From the NCBI GenBank assembly GCA_019925095.2, contig CM034391.1, positions 25,409,051 to 25,473,050 of the forward strand: 64,000 nt of DNA, in the 5' to 3' direction. Under the pieces are notes generated by a model. That model saw nothing but the letters and a program-made list of their open reading frames with translations. It was not told the DNA's origin and did not search any database. How positions within the stretch are numbered: position 1 is the first letter of the stretch; every line of letters starts with the position of its first letter. Positions 10,483-22,149 of this stretch are shown here, one piece after another. A program made the position numbers and the translations under genes. Origin of the DNA: Dendrolimus kikuchii (lineage: Eukaryota; Arthropoda; Insecta; Lepidoptera; Lasiocampidae).

Positions 10483-11396
10483 TAATATTACATAAATATT
10501 TAAAAATAAAAATATTCAATTTTTAAAATAAATATTATCAAAAAAGTCAAAACTTATTAAAGAATAAAGGCGAGCATCGCCGAGTTAACACACTAGCTTT
10601 TAGTGGTCTAAGCAACCAGATGCTCGGTGGAGTCATTCGTCGTAAAATTTTAAACGACCAACACGTTGATATTTGTATAGTTTAATCTTAACATTTATTA
10701 AGATTATTATTGTTTAAATTACACTTATTTAGTCTATTGTAATCCATGTTTTATGGGTTTTTTTTATAATCCTTATTTTAGACTCTGGAGTTCTGTTGGA
10801 AGGAGATCCAGGCGACTCGTTGAGTAATGCGCCTGTGAAGTCATCCCCTTCTGTCAGACATACCGAGATCTGCACCGTCGGCACCACCCCTGGACTTGTG
10901 GACACTTCAGGGCGGTGCCGCCGCCAAAAAAAAGTAAAACGACTGCCAAGGCAATAACACTCACCCCGCTCTCTCGTAATTATTTATTTTTTAAATTTAA
11001 TATATGTATGCAGTAATATAGTCGTATTATATTATATTATTGAGTGTCGGGGTGAAGGTAAGGAAAGGAATGCTCCGGTGGTTCGGGCATGTGGAAAGAA
11101 TGCATGAAGAATTAATGACTAAACAGATATACAATGCGAAAGTGGATGGATGCAGAAGTCGTGAAAGGCCACGACACACCTTCCATGATCAAATTGATCG
11201 TGTGCTAGCAGAAGGTGATGTCAGGAGCCTTAAGAACAGACGAGGGTGTATGACAAGAGTTATAAATGTCAAAGAAGCAAGTGAGGTGTGTAAGAATAAG
11301 CCTAAATGGCGCTCTGTTGCTCGTGCCTAAGCCGCAAGGGAACTGGCGTGAAGTTATGTATGTGTGTGTATGTATGTATGTATATTATATTACCCA
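10483..11396. mobile_element. ~0.9-kb insertion splitting the Penelope-like element
   Basis: The Penelope sequence breaks at GCTGGGTT (10482) and resumes at GGGTTTGGGTC (about 11400). GGGTT may be duplicated at the two edges. The insert begins GTAACGTAATATTAC, holds a GAGCATCGCCGAG block (10572-10640), a GC-rich segment (10780-10930) and a LINE insertion (11040-11381). I cannot assign the carrier element to a class. Confidence 0.6.
11040..11381 (+). pseudogene. RTE-like LINE 3' end, copy 3
   Basis: The plus strand encodes VGVKVRKGMLRWFGHVERMH to KPKWRSVARA, then a stop and a (TGTA)n-type tail. ATATTATATTA occurs on both sides (11029-11039 and 11382-11392), an 11-bp target duplication. It begins at the ESVGVKVRKG position, where several other copies also begin. 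Confidence 0.85.
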
Positions 11397-11625
11397 CTAC
11401 AGGGTTTGGGTCTTAATAGTTTTGATGATCGGATCCCAAACAGGTAGTACTTGCCAACTAACTTCTCTATTGAAATTTGGGTGTTTTTTTTTTATTACAA
11501 TAGCGTCACGCATCATTCTGGGTATGAATGATTCCCTTTCGTGAGCATAAAGAGGCCGAAACGTCGGAATAATAAAAATCAAATAAATTACCGCGCTTAA
11601 AACCGGTAAATCGTAGTATTATTCC
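11397..11625 (-). mobile_element. Penelope-like element, right part of the split copy
   Basis: It continues the 10.0-kb fragment with GGGTTTGGGTCTTAATAG, then the reverse-complemented VPVWDP-I-TIKT coding tail and GTGGTACTTGCCAA-like sequence. It finishes with GGCCGAAACGTCGG and an inverted terminal segment (ACCGCGCTTAAAACCGG...GTAGTATTATT). The frame is degenerate. Confidence 0.7.
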
Positions 11626-12560
11626 ATTTTGACCGCGCGCCTACTAGAGGACGCCGGGATATTGATTGCGCACGGGCGCTATATGGGATAGAGCCGCTTC
11701 TGAACAATCTTACAATTTTTTTAGTAAGTGAAAAGAATTTTGTCGGCGATTTTCACAATTATCTAAAAATCACATTCATCCAATTACAACTAACGAGATG
11801 AAAATGTTAATTTACGTAATTTTACTAAAAAGAAAAGTTGATACCTGTTATAATTATCATGTAGGAATGCTTCGAGTATTTTATCAAATTAAGTTGTAAT
11901 TGGATTATACAAATTGGACTGAAACGTATCTCGCTATTACAGTACTATTGCAAAATTATAGACCGGAATTATTTTGTGACCTTGTTAACGAGTTTCTGAT
12001 TTATCAGTTTGAAATTAATTTTGTTTTATACATTTTACTACGCACGAGTAATTACGATTGTTTCGAAACTCGTTGGTATATTTAATTTGAGTGATAATTT
12101 TTAATTACCTGGACTAAAATGACAGCTGCGATCGAACTAATTTTTATGTTGCAAGCTTTTTTTTTTAATTCAACACACGTTTTCCCGGGCGAACGAGATT
12201 GCTCGGGCCTATATACTAGACACTTATGCTACAAAATTTATACAAACAAAAAATTTACATAAATTCTACTACATATTGTTTTTGTACTAAATTATACTAC
12301 TTTATCTAACACATTATATTTACATATAACTTGTTATATAGATAATTACAAATATTGGGTTTGGCTGGTTGTTGTTGGTTATCGTTGGATTATGTTGGAA
12401 GTGGTTGGCTTGTGTTGGAAATAGTTCCGACTATTAGAAAGGATTAAGATTAAAGTTTTACATATATAATTAAACTATAGATCTATATTTGTATATTTAT
12501 ACTACATATTAGATATAATATATTACATATTATACTTACTTACATATTTTGTATGTCGAT
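11626..12560. other. No recognisable feature
   Basis: AT-rich. The small frame at 11900-12085 has no recognisable domain. 12355-12430 repeats variants of GTTGGTT/GTTGGAA and is low-complexity. Confidence 0.45.
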
Positions 12561-12564
12561 GCCA

Positions 12565-12735
12565 GCCCACATCACTACAACGTAGAGAGGCTCCGGGTTC
12601 CAATACTGGCATGGTAAATTTTGTAAACGAATTTTCTATTATTAACTATGGTTTGGGTGCCTGGGGTTGTCCTCAGAGTGGTCTGTTGTTTGTTACCGAT
12701 AATACAAGCGTAACTTGCTTAGCTCGTGCATACTT
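12565..12735 (+). mobile_element. tRNA-headed SINE (family B), diverged copy
   Basis: GAGGCTCCGGGTTCCAATACTGG corresponds to the B-box region of the 8.1-kb SINE. It is followed by the same body order (ACTATGGTTTGGG, CAGAGTGGTCTG, AAGCGTAACTTGCTTA). The A-box end is lost. Confidence 0.6.
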
Positions 12736-13339
12736 TTTCGTGGTTACTTATTTATATGTATAATTTTGTATGTAGTGTTACATATCTTTTTCAAACCTGC
12801 CATCTGTTGCGGAAAGAGTAGGAATCGAAGTCTTGCCTATAGTATGGTTCTGTGGAAGTGTTTGTCTATGGTCAAAATTCTAACTTAATAAAACATTTCG
12901 ATTGGTCTTCATAAATTTCAAAGGCAATTTTAGTGTTAATAATTGGCTAAAAGTTGAGAATGTAAAGTGCTACTTGAATTACAAAACTAGCGGCGCCATC
13001 GCTTACTCAAGAGGAATAATCACCTTTCAAGAACATTTGGCCAAGGTTGTGTAAACTGTTGAGTCAGAGTGGCTATTATCGATAAAACTTCTCGGCTTCT
13101 ACAAAATGGTTTGATGACTAGTCCTAAAATTTGCCCAATTTGACAGCATGAAGATAAAAAATTTAACGTTTATAAACGTTTCACTGCTGGGTTCGGGCCT
13201 CTCATCTTAAGGAGGATGGACTTACGGACAGCATACGCGCTACGATGATATATTACCGGGCAGAGTTGGAAGCGATCAAGACGCGAGAAATCGCGACTAT
13301 GATCTAAACCTGGTAAAGAGGTTTAGAATCTTCTGAGGC

Positions 13340-13690
13340 CGATGTTGATACAGTGGAGGCAGTTTGTCTCTGACCCTGACCTTTAGGATGACGCAGATAC
13401 TTACCGGGCACGGGTGCTTCGATAAGTGTCTGCATCAGGTGGTGGGGTGTCTGTCTTCCTCTCAATACCACGAGTGCGGCGCCCTAGACACTGCGTTTCA
13501 TATGCTGGTTAAATGCGCTGCATGGCAACCTCAGAGGTTATCGTAGGACCAATCAATTCGCTGGGGGGACTGGTTGAGACCATGCTCCACAGCGACGATC
13601 ATTGGTCGGCGGTTTCTTCCTTTTGCGAGGCAGTAATGTCCCGCAAAGAAGCTGTCGAGAGAGAGAGGGAGAGAGCTACGCATACGAATC
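13340..13690 (+). pseudogene. R1-like LINE RT C-terminus, frameshifted
   Basis: The first frame reads LTFRMTQILTGHGCFDKCLH and later HECGALDTAFHMLVKC, matching the zinc-knuckle-like end of R1-type reverse transcriptases, where a CxxC...H...C set is expected. The first cysteine of the knuckle is tyrosine here. After QPQR the frame closes, and the rest of the domain (ETMLHSDDHWSAVSSFCEAV) continues in another frame, so a frameshift lies near 13540. Confidence 0.7.
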
Positions 13691-13979
13691 CTGGACGGCG
13701 TCGTCAGACTGGCTTTCGGAGACGTAGGTATGTGCAAAATCTCCTTTCATGATTCCATCGCAAGGGTCCGCTGGGGATGCGGCGGGTCTAACCTCTGCTG
13801 GGTGTGACCAAAGCTTGTTGCGCGGTTGATAATGGGAATAGCTTCGCTCCTTACTTCATGATTTTCCACATAAGCACGGGTATAGGACGCAGGTTTAGGT
13901 TTAATGGAGTAGTTGCGAACGTTTTTGCCGTCCCTCTTATCCCTTACTGATAACACGTTAGCTTCGCACTTGGTGATCT

Positions 13980-14060
13980 ATAGGTCTATAGGCGACAGTG
14001 ACTACTTTCCATGAGCTGAGTCGTCTGCCTGTTTGGCAGCTACGCATTAAAAAATAGATA
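13980..14060 (+). mobile_element. Z repeat, copy 4 (3' fragment)
   Basis: It matches only the last ~75 bases of Z (CTATAGGCGACAGTGACTAC to GCATTAAAAAA), strongly diverged. Confidence 0.5.
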
Positions 14061-14550
14061 ATACTTAATTAAGAAATAAAGATATTTTTCTGGAGAACTT
14101 GTACGCTGCTTCTTCTCCTTTAACAGGCACTAAAATTGCTTGGGAAGCAGTAGTAGGTTCATAGCTTTCAACAAGTAATCTCTCTTTATTTTTTTCTACC
14201 TTCTCCAAATTATTTGGGGTCGGCACAATATTTCTTTTCCTTTCAAACTCCTCTATTCTGATGTACATTCTCTGCCACGCCACAAATCATTACATCATAC
14301 TTTACACAATCTATCCATCTCTTTTTTGGTCTACCTTTACATTTGTACTCATCAATCTTGTAGTTTAACTTTCTATCTGTCACGTGACTTTCATCCCCCC
14401 TTATTACATGCCCATACCATTTCAATCCTCTTCCTCTCAATTTTTTAGTCACGGGTGCAACTTTCAAAGATCCCCTTACGTACTCATTTCTCATCTTATA
14501 CATTCTTGTAACACCACACATCCATCGCAACATTCTCATGGTCGTCAAGA
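14060..14550 (-). pseudogene. RTE/BovB-like LINE C-terminus (WYGHVIRGDESHV family)
   Basis: The minus strand encodes MRMLRWMCGVTRMYKMRNEY, GSLKVAPVTKKLRGRGLKWY and CKGRPKKRWIDCVK. A frame change follows, then a 3' end containing GTCGGCACAATA and CCAAATTATTTGGGG on the plus strand. This is a separate family from the LRWFGHVERM elements. A second copy is at 30.9 kb. Confidence 0.7.
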
Positions 14551-14559
14551 CGTTTGTGG

Positions 14560-15015
14560 TCTATCACTTATGTGGCCCTAACATCCGGACCCGTATAACA
14601 CGACCGGTCGTAGACAGATTTATATATCTGACCTTTTAGTTTCAGTCACATTCAACAAGTAATATCTAAGATTCCATTCTAAAATACTTTCCTTTTAATT
14701 TTTCACTGTATTCTAACGTATGAAGTTTCACAACCGTAAATAAGAAATAACTATGTTTCCGTATAAAATATATTAAAGAAAACTAGGTCTTGTTTTCTAC
14801 ATGCCAAAAGAGGCATTTCCTATTTGGCTTTTAAGGTCAAGGAGGCGATATATATTGGACGCCATTGCCGCCATTGGCGAACGTCTGCGTATTGCATATT
14901 TGTTTTATGTTCTCTTATATAAGTTTTATCGTATCGTATCCAAATTATTTGGCACATATGCTTATTGTAATTGTTATTGCTGAACTATATTACTTACATA
15001 TTTATTTTCACTATT
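14560..15015. other. No recognisable feature
   Basis: AT-rich with short frames only. No element ends were seen. Confidence 0.45.
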
Positions 15016-15029
15016 TACTGATACAAATA

Positions 15030-15223
15030 CACCTTCCATGATCAAATTGATTGTGTACTAACAGAAGGTGATGTCAGGAGCCTTAAGAACAGACGAGCGT
15101 GCATGACAAGAGTTATGAATGTCAAAGAAGCAAGTGAGGTGTGTAAGAATAAGCCTAAATGCCGCTCTGTTGTTCGTGCCCATCCCGCAAGAGAACTGGC
15201 GTGAAGTTCTGTATGTATGTATG
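15030..15223 (+). pseudogene. RTE-like LINE 3' end, copy 4 (short)
   Basis: Only the final part of the C-terminus remains (HDQIDCVLTEGDVRSLKNRR to ARELA region, with a changed codon near the end), plus a TGTA tail. A 14-bp duplication, TACTGATACAAATA, flanks it at 15016-15029 and 15224-15237, so the copy arrived already 5'-truncated. Confidence 0.9.
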
Positions 15224-15239
15224 TACTGATACAAATAGA

Positions 15240-15865
15240 CTGTTCTTGTAGCTAAAGCTTGTAGCAAAGTCTGGGTAACATTTCGTAATAAAATCTTTTT
15301 CAATTAATTATTAAGATTGCCAATTTTAAGTTCCCAGACATTCAAACTATAGTAAGGTTCATTTATAAAATAATATAAATTACTTTTTAAAATTGCTATA
15401 GTAAACACGCGATTGTTACTTACATTTCAATAATTTCAAATTGTATGGTCTTTACAAATATATTGTCTAGTATAAAAATTAACCATATCTACTAGCAGGC
15501 TAAAGCGTTTTTTACACTACGCTGATTTTTGGACCCTTTCTCTAAATTAGGGAGGTGTAATAAGAAACAGTTTCGGAATCTTTAGCTAGACCTTATCCAC
15601 CCTTTATATCGAGTTCCTAAAGAAGTGTATATTATGTTATAGCAGTTTAACCTGTTCTCGATACATTAGGTGTCTGTACCCATGTTTGAAAGGCAAATGA
15701 TGGCAAGTATAGTTGAGTGGTCCAATCCATTGCTTGCGTAGCATACTGGAATTTTCTTAGTCCGAGATACGTCTGCTTCTTCAGTCTTCTTATTCTCTGT
15801 ATAATATCGGCCAATCAACCTCCAACGAAGAGAGAAGATGGTAGCTGGAGGGTCCGAACCAACCT
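15240..15865. other. No recognisable feature
   Basis: AT-rich. The phrase CCCAGACATTCAAACTATAGTAAG at 15336 recurs at 16247, so both places share a short dispersed repeat of unknown type. Confidence 0.45.
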
Positions 15866-15869
15866 CGAA

Positions 15870-16050
15870 ATTGAGAATCTCGTACCCGAGCCTAACATAA
15901 TAGGAGAAATAAAAGCTCACCGCCTCCGCTGGCTTGGTCACGTAGAACGGATGGGAGAGGATCGCTGCGCATATTTAGGACGCATGCTCTCATTTCGAAG
16001 GCCAAGGACCCACTTTGGATCGCTGAGCCAACGGAGTAAGTAAGTAATAA
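15870..16050 (+). pseudogene. LINE 3' end with GTAA tail, internally deleted
   Basis: The plus strand reads PNIIGEIKAHRLRWLGHVER and then MGEDR, jumps to SFRRPRTHFGSLS, and ends GGAGTAAGTAAGTAA. The longer copy at 51069-51365 shows that roughly 100 bases are missing here. The GTAA-type tail separates this family from the TGTA family. Confidence 0.7.
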
Positions 16051-16574
16051 TATCGGCGATATTGGTTCGGTTGCGAATATTTTCAATTCAATCTTCTCTA
16101 AACTTGTGCTTTGGCTATTCAACTTATTTGTGGACCAGTTGCACAGTCAGTATATGAATAAATTCTATTATCGTTAATCTGTATTAGGCATTCTTTGTGT
16201 ATTGAGTGAAAGAAAAGAAAAATGTCTTTCTTTCTTTTATAATTCCCAGACATTCAAACTATAGTAAGTAAGGTAAAGTTCATTAACGAAATATGAGCTA
16301 GGTACAGGCTTAACCCTTTGTACCACAGAGGCAGTCAATTGCTATACAATGTCCAGCATAACTTTAGTATTATATACATCGTTAATAGTTACGACTACGT
16401 CAATATTAAGTACAAAATTTTATAAATTGGTGTTGCGTTTTAAGATATAATAGGACTAAGGGCACTCACTTGTTTATTGGGGTTGCTGGTTTTGAATTTC
16501 GTATTTTCCCTAACGTCTTCTCATCGCAGTGTTCTTGCAAGACTGAGATGACATTTCGGAAGCGCAGTACCATA

Positions 16575-16995
16575 GATTTCATTTCTTCTCATTATCCGTC
16601 TCGTTCTCGCGAGTATCGTTCAGGATAGGACAGACGGAGAGAGGGTATTGGCAGGATATTAATTGCATACACGGATATACTTTGGAGAGTGTGCAGCAGA
16701 GCTCTTCGATCTGATTCCTTTCATCATCGGACAACCAGACGCACCAGCATGCGGCACCGATATATGGTGGATATTCCACATATAAGAACGAAGCACTTTG
16801 CATCTAGCTTCATCATACGCACTGCAAAGGAGTGGAACTCATTGCCGGAGTCTATCTTTCCCGATACTTATAATCTGGTAGTCTTCAAATCTCGTGCGAA
16901 TAGGTACATTAGGTAAGCGTGCTCCATCCTAGAACATATCTTCGCTCCACATAGGTCGAGATCGTGATCAAAAGTGAACCTATACTACAATAAAA
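16575..16995 (+). pseudogene. Jockey/CR1-superfamily LINE RT C-terminus and 3' end
   Basis: The frame at 16689-16916 gives [40 protein letters not shown] and [19 protein letters not shown]. This is the usual end of such RTs (small hydrophobic-SF-RTA-WN-LP-FP-YnL-FK-R-n). The 3' untranslated region runs to ~16995 and ends in an A-rich stretch. It is the uninterrupted counterpart of the LTR-split copy at 7.2-8.0 kb. Upstream palm and finger domains are absent. Confidence 0.75.
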
Positions 16996-16999
16996 ATAA

Positions 17000-17545
17000 A
17001 ACAATTCGTTTCGCGTTACTTGTGTTAGTTGACCTATATATCCATAGGTCACTGGTTCATATCCGGCTCGAAGGACCACTACTTTTTTAGATAATTTAAC
17101 AGAGTGCAGAATTTTGGGGGACATTAAATAAGGAAGCCATTTTGAATTGAAGAGAGTTTTTACTAACCAATGTTGTCACACACGAAAAACATTTTAGTGT
17201 TGCCAGACTTCATTCTAAAATTAACATGTTTTATGTCTTGAACTACGTGTATATACCGCCAACATATATATTATTGGAATGAACGATTCATTCTATTCCA
17301 TAAATGATATTCTTCCTATTTCATTCCTCTATCTCATCTCCATATCATCTTCAATCTCCTCCTATACTATCTAATGGCTAGAAACGCGTTAGCCTTGCCT
17401 CTGGAGCCCAATTCTGCTATTGTTATCTCTTCAAAGTCACCGGACACTATCCTCTCAATCGTAAGTTTGCCTTATTTCAGTATTCACTTAATTCCAATGG
17501 CTTACCCGTGGCTCGCCACTCTATCTTTATAAATATTTATAAGCG
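17000..17545. other. No recognisable feature
   Basis: AT-rich. 17270-17470 is pyrimidine-rich, but no repeat family was recognised. Confidence 0.4.
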
Positions 17546-17860
17546 AAAATTCTCCATCTCACAATCTCCTTACTGTGGCTAGTATCTATATACTTAAAAT
17601 CGCTGAGTTTATCCAATTCAATGGGTCTGTGTTTGAAGAATATAACAATGTTAACGCGAGACTTGTGACGCAAGTAAAATTAAAAATGTCTGTGCCTTCT
17701 CCGGATCTATTCAGAAGAAACTGTATTTATAACTCTTTGCCAACTGATATTATAAATATACCCGCTAGAAAATTCACTGTAGTCTTAAAAAAGTGGCTGA
17801 TCAAGGACTGTTTCTATATTGAAGATGAATTTTTCAAAAAAAGTGTGTGTCGTTATTAAC
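17545..17860 (+). pseudogene. LINE RT C-terminus (LLTVASIYILKI...FYIEDEFF)
   Basis: The plus frame can be read upstream of its first possible start as SHNLLTVASIYILKIAEFI. It continues to RNCIYNSLPTDI and KKWLIKDCFYIEDEF before a stop at ~17859. The LLTv-slYI...N-LP...FK--lk-wL---cFY---EF order is the standard end of CR1/Jockey-like RTs. This is a third distinct C-terminal type in the window. Confidence 0.65.
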
Positions 17861-17864
17861 TATA

Positions 17865-18510
17865 TGGGAAATCTTATTGATCTATTTGTTGTTTTTTTCT
17901 TTTAACATATTTTATTATTTATTACCAAAGCTTAATTGACATTTTTCTAAATAAGAATATTTATGTAAATTTAATTTTAGTTTTTAAGTCATTTTGTATA
18001 CCACTATGCGGTAGAATGTACTGCACGTCTACAATTGTATAACCCCTGTTGTTAGATTTGACTGTATTTTAATTTAATTTCACTTAAATTAAGGGTTGAT
18101 TATAAATAAAAAAGGCATGGAGCGAACTGCAAATTGCGTGTATTGCTCTCAACGGTTGGAGGCAGAAGGAAGGGTGGGAGACAAAAGGGATGCAACAACT
18201 GATGGGATTTTTAGTGTTGCTTGTGCAAAATCAGTGTTGCAAGTAAACTAAATATTGTGAATGTTGGGTAATCCAACACCTGTTTAAACTACATTTTCGC
18301 AAGCAAAGATATTGATTGATTCATAATAAGTCTTTAAAACTTTTGGTACCTTTTCGGCATTTATTTCAGCTAATGCCATTCCTGCTAATGGTAATACCAT
18401 TTTTTTTACTCTTATTCTTCCGAGATGACATTGTGGAGATCTTGTGGATTTAGTAGAAAACGAATTTTTGACACTATCGCAACAGAATCGTGCATTGAAC
18501 ATATTGTGTA
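17865..18510. other. No recognisable feature
   Basis: AT-rich LINE-like 3' sequence near 17.9-18.1 kb (several AATAAA-like words), then unassigned sequence. Confidence 0.4.
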
Positions 18511-18511
18511 A

Positions 18512-18598
18512 ACGTCTATAGTCGACGGTAACCACTTTCCATCAAGTGGGCCGTCTGTCTATTTCTCAGGTTTACAATAAAAAAAGAACTGTCTCAAC
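18512..18598 (+). mobile_element. Z repeat, copy 5 (3' fragment)
   Basis: AACGTCTATAGTCGACGGTA to TTTACAATAAAAAAAG matches the last third of Z. Confidence 0.65.
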
Positions 18599-18599
18599 A

Positions 18600-19020
18600 G
18601 AAGCGTGATCCCTAGCTTAGTAATGAAATATTGAAGCGATTTGTCCTTTAAATGAAAAAGCAGCCATTTCGCAGTTCATTAAGCATCCCAAAAGCAGACA
18701 AATAAACGGCCGTCATGTCAAATTAAGCACCCAATATTCGTTACGGCATATTAATAAGCATTACAGTTGAATTATCATTTGTATTAAAATAAATACGCGG
18801 CCATTTATATCGGGGCCCTACCGCCATATTTGGGGTTCAAAGAGCGCTTTTGCAAATGACCTTCGTAACGACCTCTATTGTTCTCAGACTCAATTGCGAG
18901 AAGTCAATTTTTTATTAACTTTTTGAGGGTACATTTGAGAATTGTGTTAGCGGGTATGTTGTAATTCTAAATTTTACTCTAGTGTCTATGAATGCGAAAT
19001 TAATTAAACTGCATTTTAAT
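18600..19020. other. No recognisable feature
   Basis: AT-rich, no frame or repeat recognised. Confidence 0.45.
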
Positions 19021-19025
19021 TATTA

Positions 19026-19190
19026 CTAGCTTAGCGCTCGACGTCGTCCGCGAGGATTTTGTTTTAAAAACTTAGCCTAAGTTAGTCCTTATAACATCTG
19101 CCAGTGAAATTCCCGTCAAAATGGGTCGTGCGTGAGATTAGCCGGAACATCCAGACAGACAGACAAAAATTCTAAAAAAATTATATTCGG
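19026..19190 (-). mobile_element. Helitron-like 3' end, truncated
   Basis: Read on the minus strand it ends ...CGACGTCGAGCGCTAAGCTAG|T. The body includes CCAGTGAAATTCCCGTCAAA and AGACAGACAGACAAAAATTC on the plus strand, phrases common in moth Helitron-type repeats. The 5' end is missing. Confidence 0.5.
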
Positions 19191-19213
19191 AATCACCTGA
19201 TCTGAATTATTTA

Positions 19214-19543
19214 TCTATATATTAATACGTGAAGCAAAAACTTTTTACCCCTTTGTACGAAAATTGCGTGGCCGGAGGAGTATGAAATTTCGCAAACTCA
19301 TAGTTTATATAGAGAAGAAGCGACGAATGCTAATATTTTTTTAAATTATGCATAAAAAATACATTAAAATTAATAAAAAAAACATTACACACACTACCAT
19401 GTATTTGACACACACATGCATACTGTACATGCACACATATACACTCTTTTGTTTATTGTTGCCTGGGCGAAATCTGTGATTATAGAAGTATAGTCTTTGA
19501 CATTAATTATTATGGTCGAACTTCGAGCACGGGCGACCACTAG
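19214..19543 (+). mobile_element. Helitron-like element H2, copy 1 (330 bp)
   Basis: It begins A|TCTATATATTAATACGTGAAG and ends ...CACGGGCGACCACTAG|T, with a GGTCG...CGACC stem before CTAG. It is non-coding. The other copies at 21.7, 23.6 and 49.7 kb share both ends, or the 5' end only in the decayed ones. Confidence 0.75.
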
Positions 19544-19544
19544 T

Positions 19545-20030
19545 TTTATTAATTTCAACATTTTTCACACCGTTTTGTTTAAAACTGCAGATAGAAGTCC
19601 CGGAAAATTACTTAACAAGAACAACTTGTACTTGGAAAGTCGCATTAGTTGTGAGTAGTAAATACTTGGTCTAACATCTTTTAATGCTTTTACCAAGAAA
19701 ACGCAAAAGTTTGCAATGTTGCGTTATTTAGAACTCAATAAGAATATAATGGGGCTGCACTAACAAACTCAACTCCTACCTCCTTTTCATACTGGTTTGT
19801 AGTTGAGTATTTTCTTAACTTTTTACGTACTATTTTAACTTTACAAACAGACACTTCAGTTTTATTTTTCTCTATAGATAATTTCAAGTTAAACGTTCGA
19901 GACTTCGTTATGCGTGCTAGAACTATGCTGGAATCATCATCTTGGTTACAGCTCTTAGAGCCGCACGATCGGTGTGATACCTCACTCTCACAGAATAAAG
20001 GCTTGAGAAACAGTTAACTTTGAGCTGTAG
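19545..20030. other. No recognisable feature
   Basis: AT-rich, no supported element. Confidence 0.45.
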
Positions 20031-20033
20031 GGA

Positions 20034-20220
20034 AACACTTACAAGTCAATAGATGGCGCTGTGCAATAATTGAGGTCGCAAACGATTCCCGAAACGTACA
20101 AAGAATATATATATAAATTTCCAACAATGACAGATGGGCCTAGGCCTACGAGGAATAACAGTAGCCTCGCTGGAAGATTTTCGTTTGAGACGGAGGAGCA
20201 TTCCATCTCGCTCTTTCTAA
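20034..20220 (+). mobile_element. Unclassified dispersed repeat ('AGATGGCGCTGTGCAATAATTG' type)
   Basis: Two blocks, AATAGATGGCGCTGTGCAAT... (20048-20150) and GCCTCGCTGGAAGA...GAGGAGCATTCCATCTCGC (20163-20220), both recur in inverse orientation at 44290-44770 in the same relative order. There they are separated by an extra ~300 bases. The class is unknown. Confidence 0.6.
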
Positions 20221-20580
20221 CCGTTACGTCTAATCCATAAAGAGCTAACCGTGTTTTGTGACATGAGTGAGGTCGATGGTCTACTTCCCCGCCTCCGTAT
20301 CCTATCTTCCCTTTAATTAGCCAGGAGAAGTCCGATAGACCGCTACAAGCGCAAGGGAGAACAGTTCGCGGCCTTTGTGTGGGTTTCGTCAGATCGGGTG
20401 TGGTACTACCACCTCTGGGCAGAACTAAAGATGCCATTACCACTCCCCAGTTAGGGATACCCACTAAAACCTCAACCCCAGGGTGTTCCTTCTAGTGCCT
20501 TATGCCAGAGCAACGGAAGAAGGGACACCAGCTCCGCGTACCTGGCAGGATCCCATCTACTAAAGTTAAAATCAGTGAAT
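20221..20580. other. GC-richer unassigned block
   Basis: Part of a 141-codon minus-strand frame (20039-20464) that runs through the repeat above and so is unlikely to be a host gene. Shares GTGTTCCTTCTAGT with 5.25 kb. Confidence 0.35.
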
Positions 20581-21687
20581 ATTAAAACATTGTAAATATC
20601 AGTAATAAATACTGTATGCAATTAATCCACGTATTTGATTGAACCTGGTACTGTAGAATAAGAAGACGCTTGTTACAACCGCGATACAGCTAAGTATATC
20701 ATCACGCTAACATACGTGTGGGTGTGATCAGAGGTTCCATACTTACATGATATCTCTGGTCACCCCTACAAAGTCAAAGCGTTCTTTAAGATAATGGAGT
20801 AGAAGTAAGATAAGGAGTATTCGGGACAAACAGGATACTATACAGAAGCCAAGAATATATGTGGGGTGCGTAGCCCATGGATTATAGGCTGGTTCAATTT
20901 GCGATGGACTGTATGAAAGAGATATATAGGTATATGATCTAAATCCTTGCGCTAGAAAAGTAGAAGCTCCAGCAACCTTGAGATCCGCTCCCTCCTGGCT
21001 TGGTTCAGGTTGCACGCAGGAACAGCACATAGCACGGAATTCCACCTTTAGAGCTAACACTTCGTCCTTCGTGCAAAGTTTTAAGAATAGTAAATTTTCT
21101 TGGCAAGGCCAGTAATCACAACAAATTGATTAGTTTAAAAAAAGTATTAGCGCCCGGCGCGGTGTGGTTCTCGTCAAAATATTGACTCGATAGTGTCCAA
21201 AATGGCTGTCCTTACCCTGCTCTACATTGGCCGTCGACTCGCACAGAACGAGGGTAGACAGCAAAATTGATGGATCGATGTTTTACCCACATTATTCTAG
21301 GCAAGGACCGAACAATATGAGTATTCCGGCGAACACGAATTGGCAACGAATTGAGTTTTTTACGGAATGCAGAGACGTGGTCATATTACCGTAAGCCAAA
21401 TAACCTAAAATTGTTCAATATATAAATGTGACAAATTCTAGAGTAGCAGTCATCACAAAACCCATTATCATACCTTCGTTCTCAGGGCACTTTCACAAAT
21501 CCTTATAAAACGCCAACCGCAAGCTTCTAAGAAAATTACTGGCGCGTAAATTTTCTTAAAACGTTAAAGGTATAAAAACTGCTCAACCACCTGTCCTTCC
21601 TTAGATTTATAGAAGCTCGGATATCCAAATATACCTTGTAGCTTTCTCCTCTTATAAACCTAAACAAAATTTCTATATTTATTTTAA
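20581..21687. other. No recognisable feature
   Basis: A 105-codon minus-strand frame (20743-21060) has no motif, no repeat relatives in the window and no codon-periodicity signal I can see by eye. It is not called as a gene. Confidence 0.4.
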
Positions 21688-22019
21688 CTAGTGGTCGCCC
21701 GTGGTCGAAATTCGATCATAATAATTAATATCAAAGACTATACTTCTATAATCACAGATTTCGCCAAGGCTACACTGTTAATTCGATTTGGACAATAAAC
21801 AAAAGAGTATATATACGTGTGTGTGTCAAATACATAGCAGTGTGTGTAATGTTTTTTTTATTGATTTAATGTATTTTTTATGTAAAAATTTAAAAAAAGT
21901 TAGCATTTGTCTCTTCTTCTCTATATAAACTATAAGTTTGCGAAATTTCATACTCCTCCGTCTGCGCAATTTTAGTAAAAAGGGGTACAAAGTTTTTGCT
22001 GCACGTATTAATATATAGA
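21688..22019 (-). mobile_element. Helitron-like element H2, copy 2
   Basis: Inverse orientation of copy 1, with intact A|TCTATATATTAATACGTG start (22019) and CGACCACTAG|T end (21688). Length 332 bp. Confidence 0.75.
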
Positions 22020-22149
22020 TTTGTATGTGTAGTTTATTTTTAGTATTTTTTCGAGGTCCTATTTGTAAGTACGATTAGTTTGTAATAATGTATAAATTAT
22101 GTTGTTAATTGTAAGGGGGCTATCTACAAATTACGTCACACGAATTTGA

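Noticed and set aside
20743..21060. 105-codon minus-strand frame as a host gene
   Set aside because: No domain, no relatives, no visible splice structure, and near the length expected by chance in 64 kb.
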